From: Aureispira anguillae
GTDB lineage: Bacteria > Bacteroidota > Bacteroidia > Chitinophagales > Saprospiraceae
NCBI RefSeq assembly: GCF_026000115.1
Contig: NZ_AP026867.1
Span: 7,417,001 to 7,481,000 of the forward strand
DNA: 64,000 nucleotides
Direction of reading: 5' to 3'
Part shown: piece by piece, positions 44,989 to 52,698 of the stretch
Layout of the letters: the number at the start of each line of letters is the position of its first letter
How positions within the stretch are numbered: position 1 is the stretch's first letter
Translations under genes and position numbers: made by a program
The notes under the pieces: model-generated
Database searches by the model: none
The model's input: the letters and a program-made list of their open reading frames with translations, nothing else
What the model was told of the DNA's origin: nothing

Positions 44989-45912
44989 ATGCAATATTCA
45001 TTTTTATTAATTTTGGTAATGGTAGCGATGGGAATGGGGAGTTGTGAAAAATCAACCCTTGCAACATGCCCAACTTCTTGTTCAAATGACAACTTACAGC
45101 ATATCAAACGTGTTTTATTAGTAGGAATAGATGGTTGTCGTTCTGATGCAGTGCAAAAAGCAGCAACCCCTCATTTAGATCAGTTGATTCAAAATGGTCG
45201 TTATAGCTGGGAGGTGGATTGTGACCGTGCTGATGCTTGGGCTGCAGTAGGCTGGTCTTCTTTGTTAACAGGGGTATGGGCTAATAAACATGGAGTGTAC
45301 GACGATTTTTATGGCAGCAAAAATTATGAGCAATATCCCCATTTTTTGTGCAGAATAAAAAATTATAACTCGTGTTTTAGAACGGCATCGATTGTGCATT
45401 ATTCGGATTTAAATGACGAAATAGCCGCTCCTTGTAATTCTGATGTTCTACTGGATTATGATGAGGATAAAAAAGTAAGAGAAGCAACCAAAAATTATAT
45501 TGATGACTGTAATCTAGATGTTCTTTTTGTGAATTTTGACGATGTTGACCATGCAGGTCATCTTAAGGGCTTTCATCCCGATATTCCACATTATATCAAT
45601 GCCATTGAGCAGGTAGATGCCCATTTAGGAGTTATTCTGGAGGCAATTTATCAGCGGGAAGCCAATAAAAATGAAGATTGGTTAATCATAGTCAGTAGTA
45701 ATCATGGAGGAGAGAAGGATGGAACCCACCTCAATGCCAGCCATCCAGATGTAGGGCATGTTTTGGGGCTGTTTAGAAAACGTAATATGACGCATCGGGG
45801 ATTAATGCCTGTGGCTCCTTCTTTGGTTGATATTGTGCCTACAATTCTAGATCATTTGTCCGTTCCAGTTGATACTACTTGGGGATTGGATGGGAGGAGT
45901 CTTAATCTGTAG
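44989..45912 (+). CDS. Alkaline phosphatase/phosphodiesterase-like lipoprotein with altered catalytic residues
   Basis: A 307-residue lipoprotein (signal peptide with lipobox MGSC, C19) of the type I phosphodiesterase/nucleotide pyrophosphatase superfamily. Recognisable parts are RVLLVGIDGCRSDA (metal ligand D48), GWSSLLTGVWANKHGV, DDVDHAGH (D187 and H191) and IIVSSNHGG (H239). Two key positions differ from the superfamily: the Thr/Ser nucleophile position, 10 residues before the Gly of LLTG, is Ala85, and the SDHG motif reads SNHG (N238 in place of the metal-binding Asp). Hydrolysis by the usual mechanism is therefore doubtful. It lies just after a MITE-like element and before a bidirectional terminator. 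An alternative is a divergent enzyme that uses other residues. Confidence 0.8.
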   Translation: MQYSFLLILVMVAMGMGSCEKSTLATCPTSCSNDNLQHIKRVLLVGIDGCRSDAVQKAATPHLDQLIQNGRYSWEVDCDRADAWAAVGWSSLLTGVWANKHGVYDDFYGSKNYEQYPHFLCRIKNYNSCFRTASIVHYSDLNDEIAAPCNSDVLLDYDEDKKVREATKNYIDDCNLDVLFVNFDDVDHAGHLKGFHPDIPHYINAIEQVDAHLGVILEAIYQREANKNEDWLIIVSSNHGGEKDGTHLNASHPDVGHVLGLFRKRNMTHRGLMPVAPSLVDIVPTILDHLSVPVDTTWGLDGRSLNL

Positions 45913-46013
45913 TGTGCAAGTATTCCCAACGTTTTTTGTAAGGCTTAAAATTGGGCTAGCTTTTAGCTATTTTAGATTCCCTTTATAACTTAGTTGGAGT
46001 CTGAACAATAAAA

Positions 46014-46046
46014 AATGCAAAACTAGAAGGGACCTAGTTTTGCATT
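46014..46046. terminator. Bidirectional terminator after the phosphodiesterase-like gene
   Basis: AATGCAAAACTAG at 46014-46026 pairs with CTAGTTTTGCATT at 46034-46046, with A-rich and T-rich flanks. The remainder of 45913-46326 shows no gene. Confidence 0.75.
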
Positions 46047-46254
46047 ATTTTTAGGTATAGGGGAGGAGCTACTTTAGATCTTTGAGTGTTGGTGTAGATC
46101 TCATACAAAAGTAACCGTCTATTAAATAAGGACGATGGAGAGGGGATTAAAATGAAAAAAAAGATAATTAATTGAATGATTAATTAATAGCAAAACCTAT
46201 GCCAATATTTAATATAATTTGCCAAAAAATAAAAGACCTAGATAGAAACAGAAA

Positions 46255-46287
46255 AACTCTTAGACCTTTTAATAAGGAATAAGAGTT
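46255..46287 (-). terminator. Terminator of the yceD-rpmF operon
   Basis: AACTCTTA at 46255-46262 pairs with TAAGAGTT at 46280-46287, with an inner CCTT/AAGG pair. On the minus strand the stem is followed by TTTC, matching the end of the rpmF transcript. Confidence 0.6.
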
Positions 46288-46326
46288 ATCTATATGTTGA
46301 TCAATAATAACCTAAGTTATTAAATA

Positions 46327-46560
46327 TTAATCTTCTACTTCTACGTCGTCAATTGTGTTTTCAACATCTTCTTCAACAATAGCTTCTGTTTTGTCGATAA
46401 TTGTACGTCCACGGTAAGAACCGCAAGCATCACAAATGCGGTGTCTCAATACAGGAGCACCACAGTTGTTACAACTAACTACATGAGGAGCTGTAATCTT
46501 GTAGTGAGTACGACGTTTGCGTTTACGCTGCTTTGATATTCTACTCTTCGGATGTGCCAT
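46327..46560 (-). CDS. rpmF: 50S ribosomal protein L32
   Basis: Large-subunit ribosomal protein L32, 77 residues. The basic N-terminus MAHPKSRISKQRKRKRRTHY is the family start, and the zinc ribbon cysteines are intact as CNNC and CDAC. Bacterial L32 is usually about 57-64 residues; here residues 58-77 form an acidic tail (EAIVEEDVENTIDDVEVED). It follows yceD at 22 bp on the same strand, the conserved yceD-rpmF pair; the fab/plsX genes that often follow are absent here. Start codon ATG at 46558-46560 fits the conserved N-terminus. Confidence 0.95.
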   Translation of the reverse strand: MAHPKSRISKQRKRKRRTHYKITAPHVVSCNNCGAPVLRHRICDACGSYRGRTIIDKTEAIVEEDVENTIDDVEVED

Positions 46561-46582
46561 CTTTTATTTTATTTAAACGTTA

Positions 46583-47131
46583 TTATTTTAATTTTTTTAA
46601 CTCGTCCCAAATTGGGTTTATATTGTCATTGTTATCAACTTCTTCTTCAGAAGTTTCAATGTCTTCATTTATTTGCAAATATTTCAAAACATCAGGATCA
46701 CAAGTATACTGTCCTTCATCATTAAGTGGATGCACTTTGCGCATAGGAATACTCAACATGAGTAATTCATAAAGCATTTCGGCTATATTAATAGAGCTGG
46801 TTCCTTCCTTGAGATAAACAACATTGTATTCATCGTCATCCGTTGGAATTTCGCTTACTATTTTAACCATAATTTGTTCACTCCCTTCAACAGGCAGTTC
46901 AAATTCCTCAATGCAAACATCACAAGGAGTTAAGACGGTACCCTGAATATTGAAATTAAACTCCAAACTATTTAAAAACTTAATTAGTGAGAGACTAACA
47001 TCAACAGAGCCTTCTTGTACCAAGGTTGCTTCAAAATGTTTTAAGAACTTGTTATCTATTTGATAATCAAATAAATGCTCACCATCTGCTAAACTTGCAA
47101 AATTTATGGTGAAAGATTTAAGAGCTTTCAT
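46583..47131 (-). CDS. DUF177 (YceD) family protein
   Basis: Homologue of YceD, needed in some bacteria and plants for 23S rRNA accumulation or maturation; 182 residues. The typical CDVCIEEFELPVEG motif lies in the middle, with a preceding beta-rich domain and an acidic ending (EDIETSEEEVDNNDN). It is followed 22 bp later by rpmF, the near-universal neighbour, and a good promoter sits just upstream on the minus strand. Role inferred from family and context. Confidence 0.88.
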   Translation of the reverse strand: MKALKSFTINFASLADGEHLFDYQIDNKFLKHFEATLVQEGSVDVSLSLIKFLNSLEFNFNIQGTVLTPCDVCIEEFELPVEGSEQIMVKIVSEIPTDDDEYNVVYLKEGTSSINIAEMLYELLMLSIPMRKVHPLNDEGQYTCDPDVLKYLQINEDIETSEEEVDNNDNINPIWDELKKLK

Positions 47132-47159
47132 TGACTTAGTTTTTTCTGAAAACGCCGTG

Positions 47160-47190
47160 CAAAGGTAGAAAAAAAAATAGAACCTAGCAA
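47160..47190 (-). promoter_or_regulatory. Promoter of the yceD-rpmF operon
   Basis: On the minus strand TTG (complement of 47188-47190), a 20 bp spacer, then TACCTTTG (complement of 47160-47167). The match to the Bacteroidota consensus is close, and the start would be about 20 nt before the yceD ATG. Confidence 0.65.
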
Positions 47191-47317
47191 TTAAAATCAG
47201 ATTACTTTTGTAAAAATCTAAAAACTAATTGTTTTGCCCCTTTTTTAATCCATAGAGGAATAAAGGGGGAGGTAGAAGAGCGATTTTTCTCAAAAGACTA
47301 TTTTAGATTCCAATGAT

Positions 47318-48499
47318 TTATTTCTCGGCTAATAAATTTTTAATGGCATCTTCTAGTGCTTGCCCACGTAAATTTTCATAGCGAATGATGCCTTTTTTAT
47401 CGATCAAGAATGTTTTCGGAATAGAATTTACACCATAGAGCGCTGCAACAGGACTACTCCAACTGCGCAATTCCGATACATGATTTTTCCATTTTAGTTT
47501 ATCTGTTTTGATCGCCTGTTTCCATTTACCCTTTTCTATTTCAGTAGCTTTGGCAATTGTTTCGGGATTGTTTTGGTACATTGCTGCTCGTTTGTCATCA
47601 ATACCATCTAAAGAGACATTAAAAACATCAAAGCCCTTTTTGTTGTATTTGGAGTATAGTTGTACGACATGGGGGTTAGCCATGCGGCAAGGGCGGCACC
47701 AACTTGCCCAAAAATCCAATAAAACAACTTTTCCTCTTAAGGAGCTTAACGCAATCTTTTTTCCTTCAGGGTTGGGCAAGTTTATTTCAGGAGCTTCAGC
47801 GCCAACGGCTACAGGTTGCGCTTTAAGTTTTGCCTCCATAGATAAAACCTTAGAATTAAATTGTTTGGTGTAAAGATCATTGGGATAAGCAGCTTTGAGC
47901 GATTCCAATACCTTTTTATATACCTTAATATTGGCTACCAAGTCCAATTTTTCTACCAAATAAAGGTGCAATAGAGGTTTTTCTTCCGCTGTTTCTTCCA
48001 AGTAAGACTTGATTTTCTTAGCGTCAAGGTCTGCATTCCAAGTCTTCATTTCTTCGGCATGCAAACTTCCTGTCAAGCTATAATCTTGAATTTTATAACC
48101 ATCCATTGTTGCAGTGATGTCAATATTTTCACCCCCTTTGAGCAGCATATAAACGGGCTTAGCTCCTAAGCGAACTCTGTAAATACCAGGAGTTTTGATA
48201 CCTGTTTTTAATTCAAAATTGCCAGTTGCATCTAAAAGTGTTGTACCCACTACATCTGTAGCATCCAATGTTTTTTTGTCAAAAAATATTTTTTGCCCTT
48301 CTTTAAGACCAGTAATTGTGCCTTTTATCGTTGTTGGAGTTCCTTCAATTTTTTTGACCGTATTGCTGGCCACAGGACTGGCACTAGCTGTTGTTGTTTT
48401 ATCTCCAGTGTTGGTATCTGTGGTAGTAGAGTTAGTCGTAGTGTCTGAGCAACTGATTAGGATGCTTGAAACCAAAAACAAGATGTAATATTTTTTCAT
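47318..48499 (-). CDS. TlpA-like thiol-disulphide oxidoreductase lipoprotein with DUF4369-like N-terminus
   Basis: A 393-residue periplasmic lipoprotein: lipobox LISC (C17), a Ser/Thr-rich linker at about 18-45, a beta-rich DUF4369-like domain at about 55-145, then a helical stretch and a TlpA/thioredoxin-fold domain from about 230. The active site WCRPC (C268 and C271) is intact, in the LLDFWASWCRPCRM context. Such proteins reduce or shuffle disulphides in exported proteins; the giant A-D proteins are Cys-rich and could be among its clients, but that is inference. Downstream gene density is low, and the upstream region holds a MITE-like element at 48558-48957. Confidence 0.9.
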   Translation of the reverse strand: MKKYYILFLVSSILISCSDTTTNSTTTDTNTGDKTTTASASPVASNTVKKIEGTPTTIKGTITGLKEGQKIFFDKKTLDATDVVGTTLLDATGNFELKTGIKTPGIYRVRLGAKPVYMLLKGGENIDITATMDGYKIQDYSLTGSLHAEEMKTWNADLDAKKIKSYLEETAEEKPLLHLYLVEKLDLVANIKVYKKVLESLKAAYPNDLYTKQFNSKVLSMEAKLKAQPVAVGAEAPEINLPNPEGKKIALSSLRGKVVLLDFWASWCRPCRMANPHVVQLYSKYNKKGFDVFNVSLDGIDDKRAAMYQNNPETIAKATEIEKGKWKQAIKTDKLKWKNHVSELRSWSSPVAALYGVNSIPKTFLIDKKGIIRYENLRGQALEDAIKNLLAEK

Positions 48500-48557
48500 G
48501 GTTAAATTTCCAGTTGTATTAAAGCGGCTAATAAATAAGGTTACTGTAACAATTTTG

Positions 48558-48957
48558 CATTACTTCGTTAAAAAAATCGTATTAGACTTTGAAAAAGTAC
48601 TTGTTTTTAACAAAAAGCTTGCGGTGGTATTACCTTCTATTCTACCTTAACTACAACAGGGTTCTAGTAAGATGTTTACAAAAAGAGGTAATAAATTTTA
48701 ATACTCCGTTGATTATTCCCTACGGTCATGAGATAGTTTTTTAGTAAAAAACGTAAAAAACAGTGCCTTCGCTTTTATAGCTTTGGCTACAAGCATGCCC
48801 AGTTCACTGCGTTCATGCACTATATTGATTATTACATGAGCTAGCAAAGCTAGGTTATCAGTTTTTTAGTATTTTAAATCACCAAAACAAACAACACTAA
48901 TAATCAACTGCGCAGCACTCATGCAATAATGCAGTACAATTTTTTAACGGAGTAATG
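48558..48957. mobile_element. 400 bp MITE-like element with CATTACTTCGTTAAAAAA inverted ends
   Basis: CATTACTTCGTTAAAAAA at 48558-48575 and TTTTTTAACGGAGTAATG at 48940-48957 are inverted copies (17 of 18). Inside are shared family strings: TTCCCTACGGTCATGAG near 48717, ATAGTTTTTTAGT, and GATTATTACATGAG followed by TAGGTTATCAG around 48825-48865. Short open frames exist but none is plausible. It separates the TlpA-like gene from a lipoprotein gene. Confidence 0.6.
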
Positions 48958-49050
48958 AAGTTTGGAAAACATGCAAAATACGAACTTATTATGATAGATT
49001 CTTTGAAATAACCTATTTTTAAGATTTCCGTAAGTATTTTGTTACAAATA

Positions 49051-49818
49051 TTAGCGAGGATGTCGTTCACTAATATCATACTGAACGATTGCTTGACGAT
49101 TTAATCTAAAATTATTGCCCGTCCAGATAAGAGCAACTTTATACGCTTCGTTTTGAGCAATTTCATCTTTATTAAGATAATTTTCGTGGTTAAGATGTGC
49201 TTGTAAATAGTGAATGTCAGCAGCTTTTAGGTTAAAATAAATATGATTCTCGTTAATATTTAAGTTATTGTCTTGGTTTAAAAAAGTTTGAGTTGTGATC
49301 AAGGGGAGTTGATAATTGATGTTTTCCCAATGACGATTGTTGTATTGGAAAAAAGCCTGATCTACAATTTGTGTGTTATGGCGTTGTTCATCAATCAATT
49401 CTTGCGAAACAAAAAGAATATCTTTTTGAGTGATGGAGTTGAATACTGCTAGTCGAATCTGCTCCATTCGTTCATATTCATCGTCCTTGTTGGCAGCCTT
49501 TTCGGTTATTTGTAAATAATTGCCCACCCAATCTAGATGATAGTTATCGGTTTCTTGTTGCTGAAGCAAATCTCTACGATCCTTTGACGACATATTTTGT
49601 ATTCCATCCAAGACGAGTTCTTTGCGAGATAGCTTAATAAAGGCTTCTTTTACAGAAAGCCGTTTTTTATGATCCTCTGAAGTTCTTGTTTTTAAGGTAT
49701 CTACAACCTCTAGTTTTGCTTGGTCAGGTTCTATGTTGAGTGGCATATCAGCAGTACAACCTACAAAAACACTATTAAACACGATAACAATTATCGAAAA
49801 GAAGTAAATATCTTTCAT
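49051..49818 (-). CDS. Lipoprotein of unknown function
   Basis: A 255-residue protein with an SPII signal (lipobox VFVGC near residue 21), so probably a lipoprotein. The mature part is highly charged and helical (about residues 55-110), followed by a beta-like region (NLNINENHIYFNLKAADIHYLQ). I recognise no family. It ends at the edge of the MITE-like element. Upstream at 49880-49931 are two near-identical 20 bp direct repeats that could be regulatory. No operon partner. Confidence 0.68.
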   Translation of the reverse strand: MKDIYFFSIIVIVFNSVFVGCTADMPLNIEPDQAKLEVVDTLKTRTSEDHKKRLSVKEAFIKLSRKELVLDGIQNMSSKDRRDLLQQQETDNYHLDWVGNYLQITEKAANKDDEYERMEQIRLAVFNSITQKDILFVSQELIDEQRHNTQIVDQAFFQYNNRHWENINYQLPLITTQTFLNQDNNLNINENHIYFNLKAADIHYLQAHLNHENYLNKDEIAQNEAYKVALIWTGNNFRLNRQAIVQYDISERHPR

Positions 49819-49879
49819 TGTTGCGCAATTAATTTATAAGTAAAATTTTAGTGGAGTGCATAGTCGTTGAAAAAGGGCG

Positions 49880-49931
49880 TGAATATTTCGTTCATAAATT
49901 GTATTTAAAACTGAATATTTCGTTCGTAAAT
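49880..49931. promoter_or_regulatory. Pair of 20 bp direct repeats between divergent genes
   Basis: TGAATATTTCGTTCATAAAT at 49880-49899 and TGAATATTTCGTTCGTAAAT at 49912-49931 differ at one base and are spaced 32 bp start to start, about three helical turns. They lie 62 bp upstream of the lipoprotein start and could be a two-site operator. Confidence 0.45.
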
Positions 49932-50144
49932 GGTTCTAGAATACAATAAAAAATTGATAGTCAACAAAATTAAATAAAATCTATGAAGTGTTCTCCTCCA
50001 AGATACAATTTTTAATTGAAAGATAAAAGCTATTGCATTGGTATCCAATGGGCGAACCTTTCCTTGTCTTTCTGAGAAAGAAAGCTTGTTTATAGACTAA
50101 TAATATGTAATTCAAACAAGAATAAAAATGTAAGTAGTTAATTT

Positions 50145-50175
50145 TTGTCTAACTGCATATTCTCTATTACCTTTG
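50145..50175 (+). promoter_or_regulatory. Promoter for the DNA/RNA non-specific endonuclease
   Basis: TTG at 50145-50147, 20 bp, then TACCTTTG at 50168-50175. A close match to the consensus, with a leader of roughly 128 nt before the ATG at 50310. Confidence 0.6.
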
Positions 50176-50309
50176 CCCCAGAAACACCAAATAAGTAAAT
50201 AGATGGATGAAGTAGTATAGCCTGTAGGGTTTAAGACTATCTACTGGATTGCAAATAATTGCTTAAAATATGCTTGACTTACATTCTTGTATTAGATCAA
50301 ATTGTAATT

Positions 50310-51203
50310 ATGAAAGGAATGAGTAAAATTGTGCTGCTTGTAGCAGCAGCAGTGTCAGGTATTTTTGTCTTAATTTTAGGAAATAATCCATTAGGGGGAG
50401 GGGATGCCGTCAACACCCAAGACAACAACTATAATAACCAGCCAGTAGTGTCTAATAGAGATCGGAATACAGATGTATATCCCCAATCTATTGACGATAA
50501 TCTGCCAGAAACGGGCTTGAATTATATCCCTACACAGCAACTAGGGGATCAATTGATTAAGTATCGTTATTACGCCCTATCTTATTCTAGCCAGCATCAA
50601 AATGCAGAATGGGTAGCCTATGAATTGAGAGGGGCTCGGTTAGATTTAGCTTATCGGAAAGAACGAAAAAACTTCAAATCAGATCCTAATATTAGGACAG
50701 AGGCCAGCAGCTTGGATTATGCCAATTCAGGTTATGATCGAGGGCATTTGGTGCCTGCACATGACATGGACTTCAGTGAACAGGCGATTGAAGAAAGTTT
50801 TTATATGACCAATGTTAGTCCTCAAGTTCCTGATTTTAACAGAGGAATTTGGAAACGTTTGGAAGAAAGGGTTCGGACATGGGCAAAAAAGGAACAACGA
50901 CTTTATATTGTTACAGGCCCTTTATTGCGTAGCAATGTTGATGCAGCCAATCGCATTAATGGCAATGGTCCAACGATACCTCGAGGGTTCTACAAAATAG
51001 TGCTAGATTATGAGGGACCCCAAAAGAAGGCAATTGCATTTATGTTTAAAAATAAAGAAATTCAACAGCCGCTCGAAAATTTTGTTACAACGATAGATCG
51101 AGTTGAGGCTTATACTGATTTAGATTTTTTTCCAGATTTGACAGAGGAAGAACAGGCTATTTTGGAGGCGACTACTAATCCTGAAGCTTGGGGTTTTAAA
51201 TAG
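50310..51203 (+). CDS. DNA/RNA non-specific endonuclease (NucA/NucB-type)
   Basis: Exported or membrane-anchored metal-dependent nuclease of the beta-beta-alpha-Me superfamily. From the ATG at 50310 the first hydrophobic segment (about residues 3-24, SKIVLLVAAAVSGIFVLIL) is a signal peptide or anchor. The frame extends upstream only to a TTG at 50259. The catalytic DRGH motif is at 143-146 (His146 the general base), preceded by YANSGYDRGHLVPAHDM and followed by NVSPQVPDFNRGIW, with the metal-binding Asn. Length 297. Such nucleases degrade extracellular DNA or defend the envelope. No inhibitor gene is adjacent, which suggests the protein acts outside the cytosol. Confidence 0.92.
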   Translation: MKGMSKIVLLVAAAVSGIFVLILGNNPLGGGDAVNTQDNNYNNQPVVSNRDRNTDVYPQSIDDNLPETGLNYIPTQQLGDQLIKYRYYALSYSSQHQNAEWVAYELRGARLDLAYRKERKNFKSDPNIRTEASSLDYANSGYDRGHLVPAHDMDFSEQAIEESFYMTNVSPQVPDFNRGIWKRLEERVRTWAKKEQRLYIVTGPLLRSNVDAANRINGNGPTIPRGFYKIVLDYEGPQKKAIAFMFKNKEIQQPLENFVTTIDRVEAYTDLDFFPDLTEEEQAILEATTNPEAWGFK

Positions 51204-51306
51204 CAGAGGAAGACTTCGTTCTAATAGGATTAGGTGATTGCTATTCCACCATAAAATGTAGCAGGAAAAGGATAAATCAAAGAACGCAAACTATTAATAT
51301 CAAGAT

Positions 51307-52080
51307 ATGGAATATCCCATTTACGAAAAAGGTAAATTTAAGTATATAGAAGAAGGTGAGGGTGATACCGTTATATTGTTGCATGGCTTGTTTGGCTCTA
51401 TGGGCAATTATGAAGCACTTATAAAAGGATTAAAATCTAACTATAGATTAGTTGTCCCTTTGTTGCCAATCTTTGAACTTCCGAGTAGAAAAGTATCTAT
51501 GACAACACTAATGGAACATGTGCATGAATTTATCCTTACGCAAGGATATACCACGATTCATATTGTCGGAAATTCCTTGGGAGGGCATATCGGATTATTG
51601 TTGACCTTAAAAGCTCCTGAGTTGGTTCGAACATTGACCTTGACAGGAAGCTCTGGTCTGTTTGAAAATGCTTTGGGGAATTCTTTTCCTCGTCGAAAAA
51701 GCTATGAATTTGTCAAAGAAGTAGCCCAAAAGACATTTTTTAATCCTGATATAGCATCAAAAGCCTTAATTGATGAAATTTTTGAAATTGTAAATACGCC
51801 AACTAAAGGGCTAAATATTGTTATCACTGCTAAATCAGCTATGCGGCATAATTTAGAACATGAACTGCATAAAATAAAGCTACCAACCTTATTAATTTGG
51901 GGAAAAAATGATACGATTACTCCTGCATTTGTAGGGGAGGACTTTCATCAAAAAATTGAACAATCTGAATTGCATATCTTAGATGAATGTGGTCATGCCC
52001 CTATGATGGAAAAACCAGCCGAATTTATTACTTTGTTAATGGCATTTTTGGAACGATATCCGATTTTGAAAACGAAGTAA
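51307..52080 (+). CDS. Alpha/beta hydrolase
   Basis: A 257-residue alpha/beta-fold hydrolase with an intact triad: nucleophile S90 in VGNSLGGH, acid D202 in IWGKNDTITP, and H230 in DECGHAPMMEKP. The oxyanion segment HGLFGSMGNYE is present near residue 26. No signal peptide, so it acts in the cytosol. The substrate is unknown: small esters, thioesters or C-C bonds are possible in this broad family. The stop is followed by the shared hairpin at 52078-52119. It is a single gene on this strand. Confidence 0.85.
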   Translation: MEYPIYEKGKFKYIEEGEGDTVILLHGLFGSMGNYEALIKGLKSNYRLVVPLLPIFELPSRKVSMTTLMEHVHEFILTQGYTTIHIVGNSLGGHIGLLLTLKAPELVRTLTLTGSSGLFENALGNSFPRRKSYEFVKEVAQKTFFNPDIASKALIDEIFEIVNTPTKGLNIVITAKSAMRHNLEHELHKIKLPTLLIWGKNDTITPAFVGEDFHQKIEQSELHILDECGHAPMMEKPAEFITLLMAFLERYPILKTK

Positions 52081-52119
52081 AAAAGCCTATTATTTGAGGA
52101 GTTGTTAGGGCAATAGGCT
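52078..52119 (-). terminator. Terminator of the small membrane-protein gene
   Basis: AGCCTATT at 52084-52091 pairs with AATAGGCT at 52112-52119. On the minus strand a T tract (complement of 52078-52084) follows, and the first arm overlaps the last codons of the gene ending at 52105. Confidence 0.6.
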
Positions 52120-52485
52120 GCCTACAAAACCAATTACCATATAAACTAAGACGACTCCTAAAACTAAGTTAGGAGGGGGGAAATTGGCTTCATTTATTAG
52201 GTTGCGTTGTTCTTCTGCTAATTCAATCTTTGCTTTCAATTTTAAGATTAATTTTAGCCCTATGGTTGCTTCAAATAGCCCCAATAAACCCGCTAAAGTA
52301 ATTCCTGCTATAGGAAAAATCATTAGGCTTGCATAATAACTTACTCCCAAGTAAATCATTAAAGAAAGGGGGCATAAATAAGAAAAATTAAACTCAAATT
52401 TTCTAGAGGCAATAGAACCTATAACAGTTAGTAAGCTAACACAAATGAGTCCAAGAAATAAGATTAATAAGTAAGTGTGGAGCAT
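52105..52485 (-). CDS. Small multi-pass membrane protein, unknown
   Basis: A 126-residue hydrophobic protein with about four membrane helices (residues about 5-25, 34-53, 55-75 and 103-124) and a charged loop between the third and fourth (LKAKIELAEEQRNLINEANFP). No family recognised. Converges with the alpha/beta hydrolase; the gap between the stops is 24 bp. It could be a small membrane accessory protein. Confidence 0.65.
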   Translation of the reverse strand: MLHTYLLILFLGLICVSLLTVIGSIASRKFEFNFSYLCPLSLMIYLGVSYYASLMIFPIAGITLAGLLGLFEATIGLKLILKLKAKIELAEEQRNLINEANFPPPNLVLGVVLVYMVIGFVGSLLP

Positions 52486-52698
52486 ATTAATTTTGTATTC
52501 GTATAATTAAAATGAAGGATTTTAATACACTTGGATTCTTGAAAAAATTAGGAAACGAATAGCTGATATGTGTTGTTTATTGATTTATAGCTCTTTTTAA
52601 ACATGAAAAAATGGTATATTAAAACAAGGAAATGTTTTAAATACAATTATGATTAAACAATTGATAAAGAAGGAGGATAATCGGGGGGGCAGTCAAAG

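Noticed and set aside
48897-49079. Minus-strand frame of 60 codons at the end of the 400 bp element
   Set aside because: Overlaps the inverted end and the lipoprotein gene; no protein-like composition.
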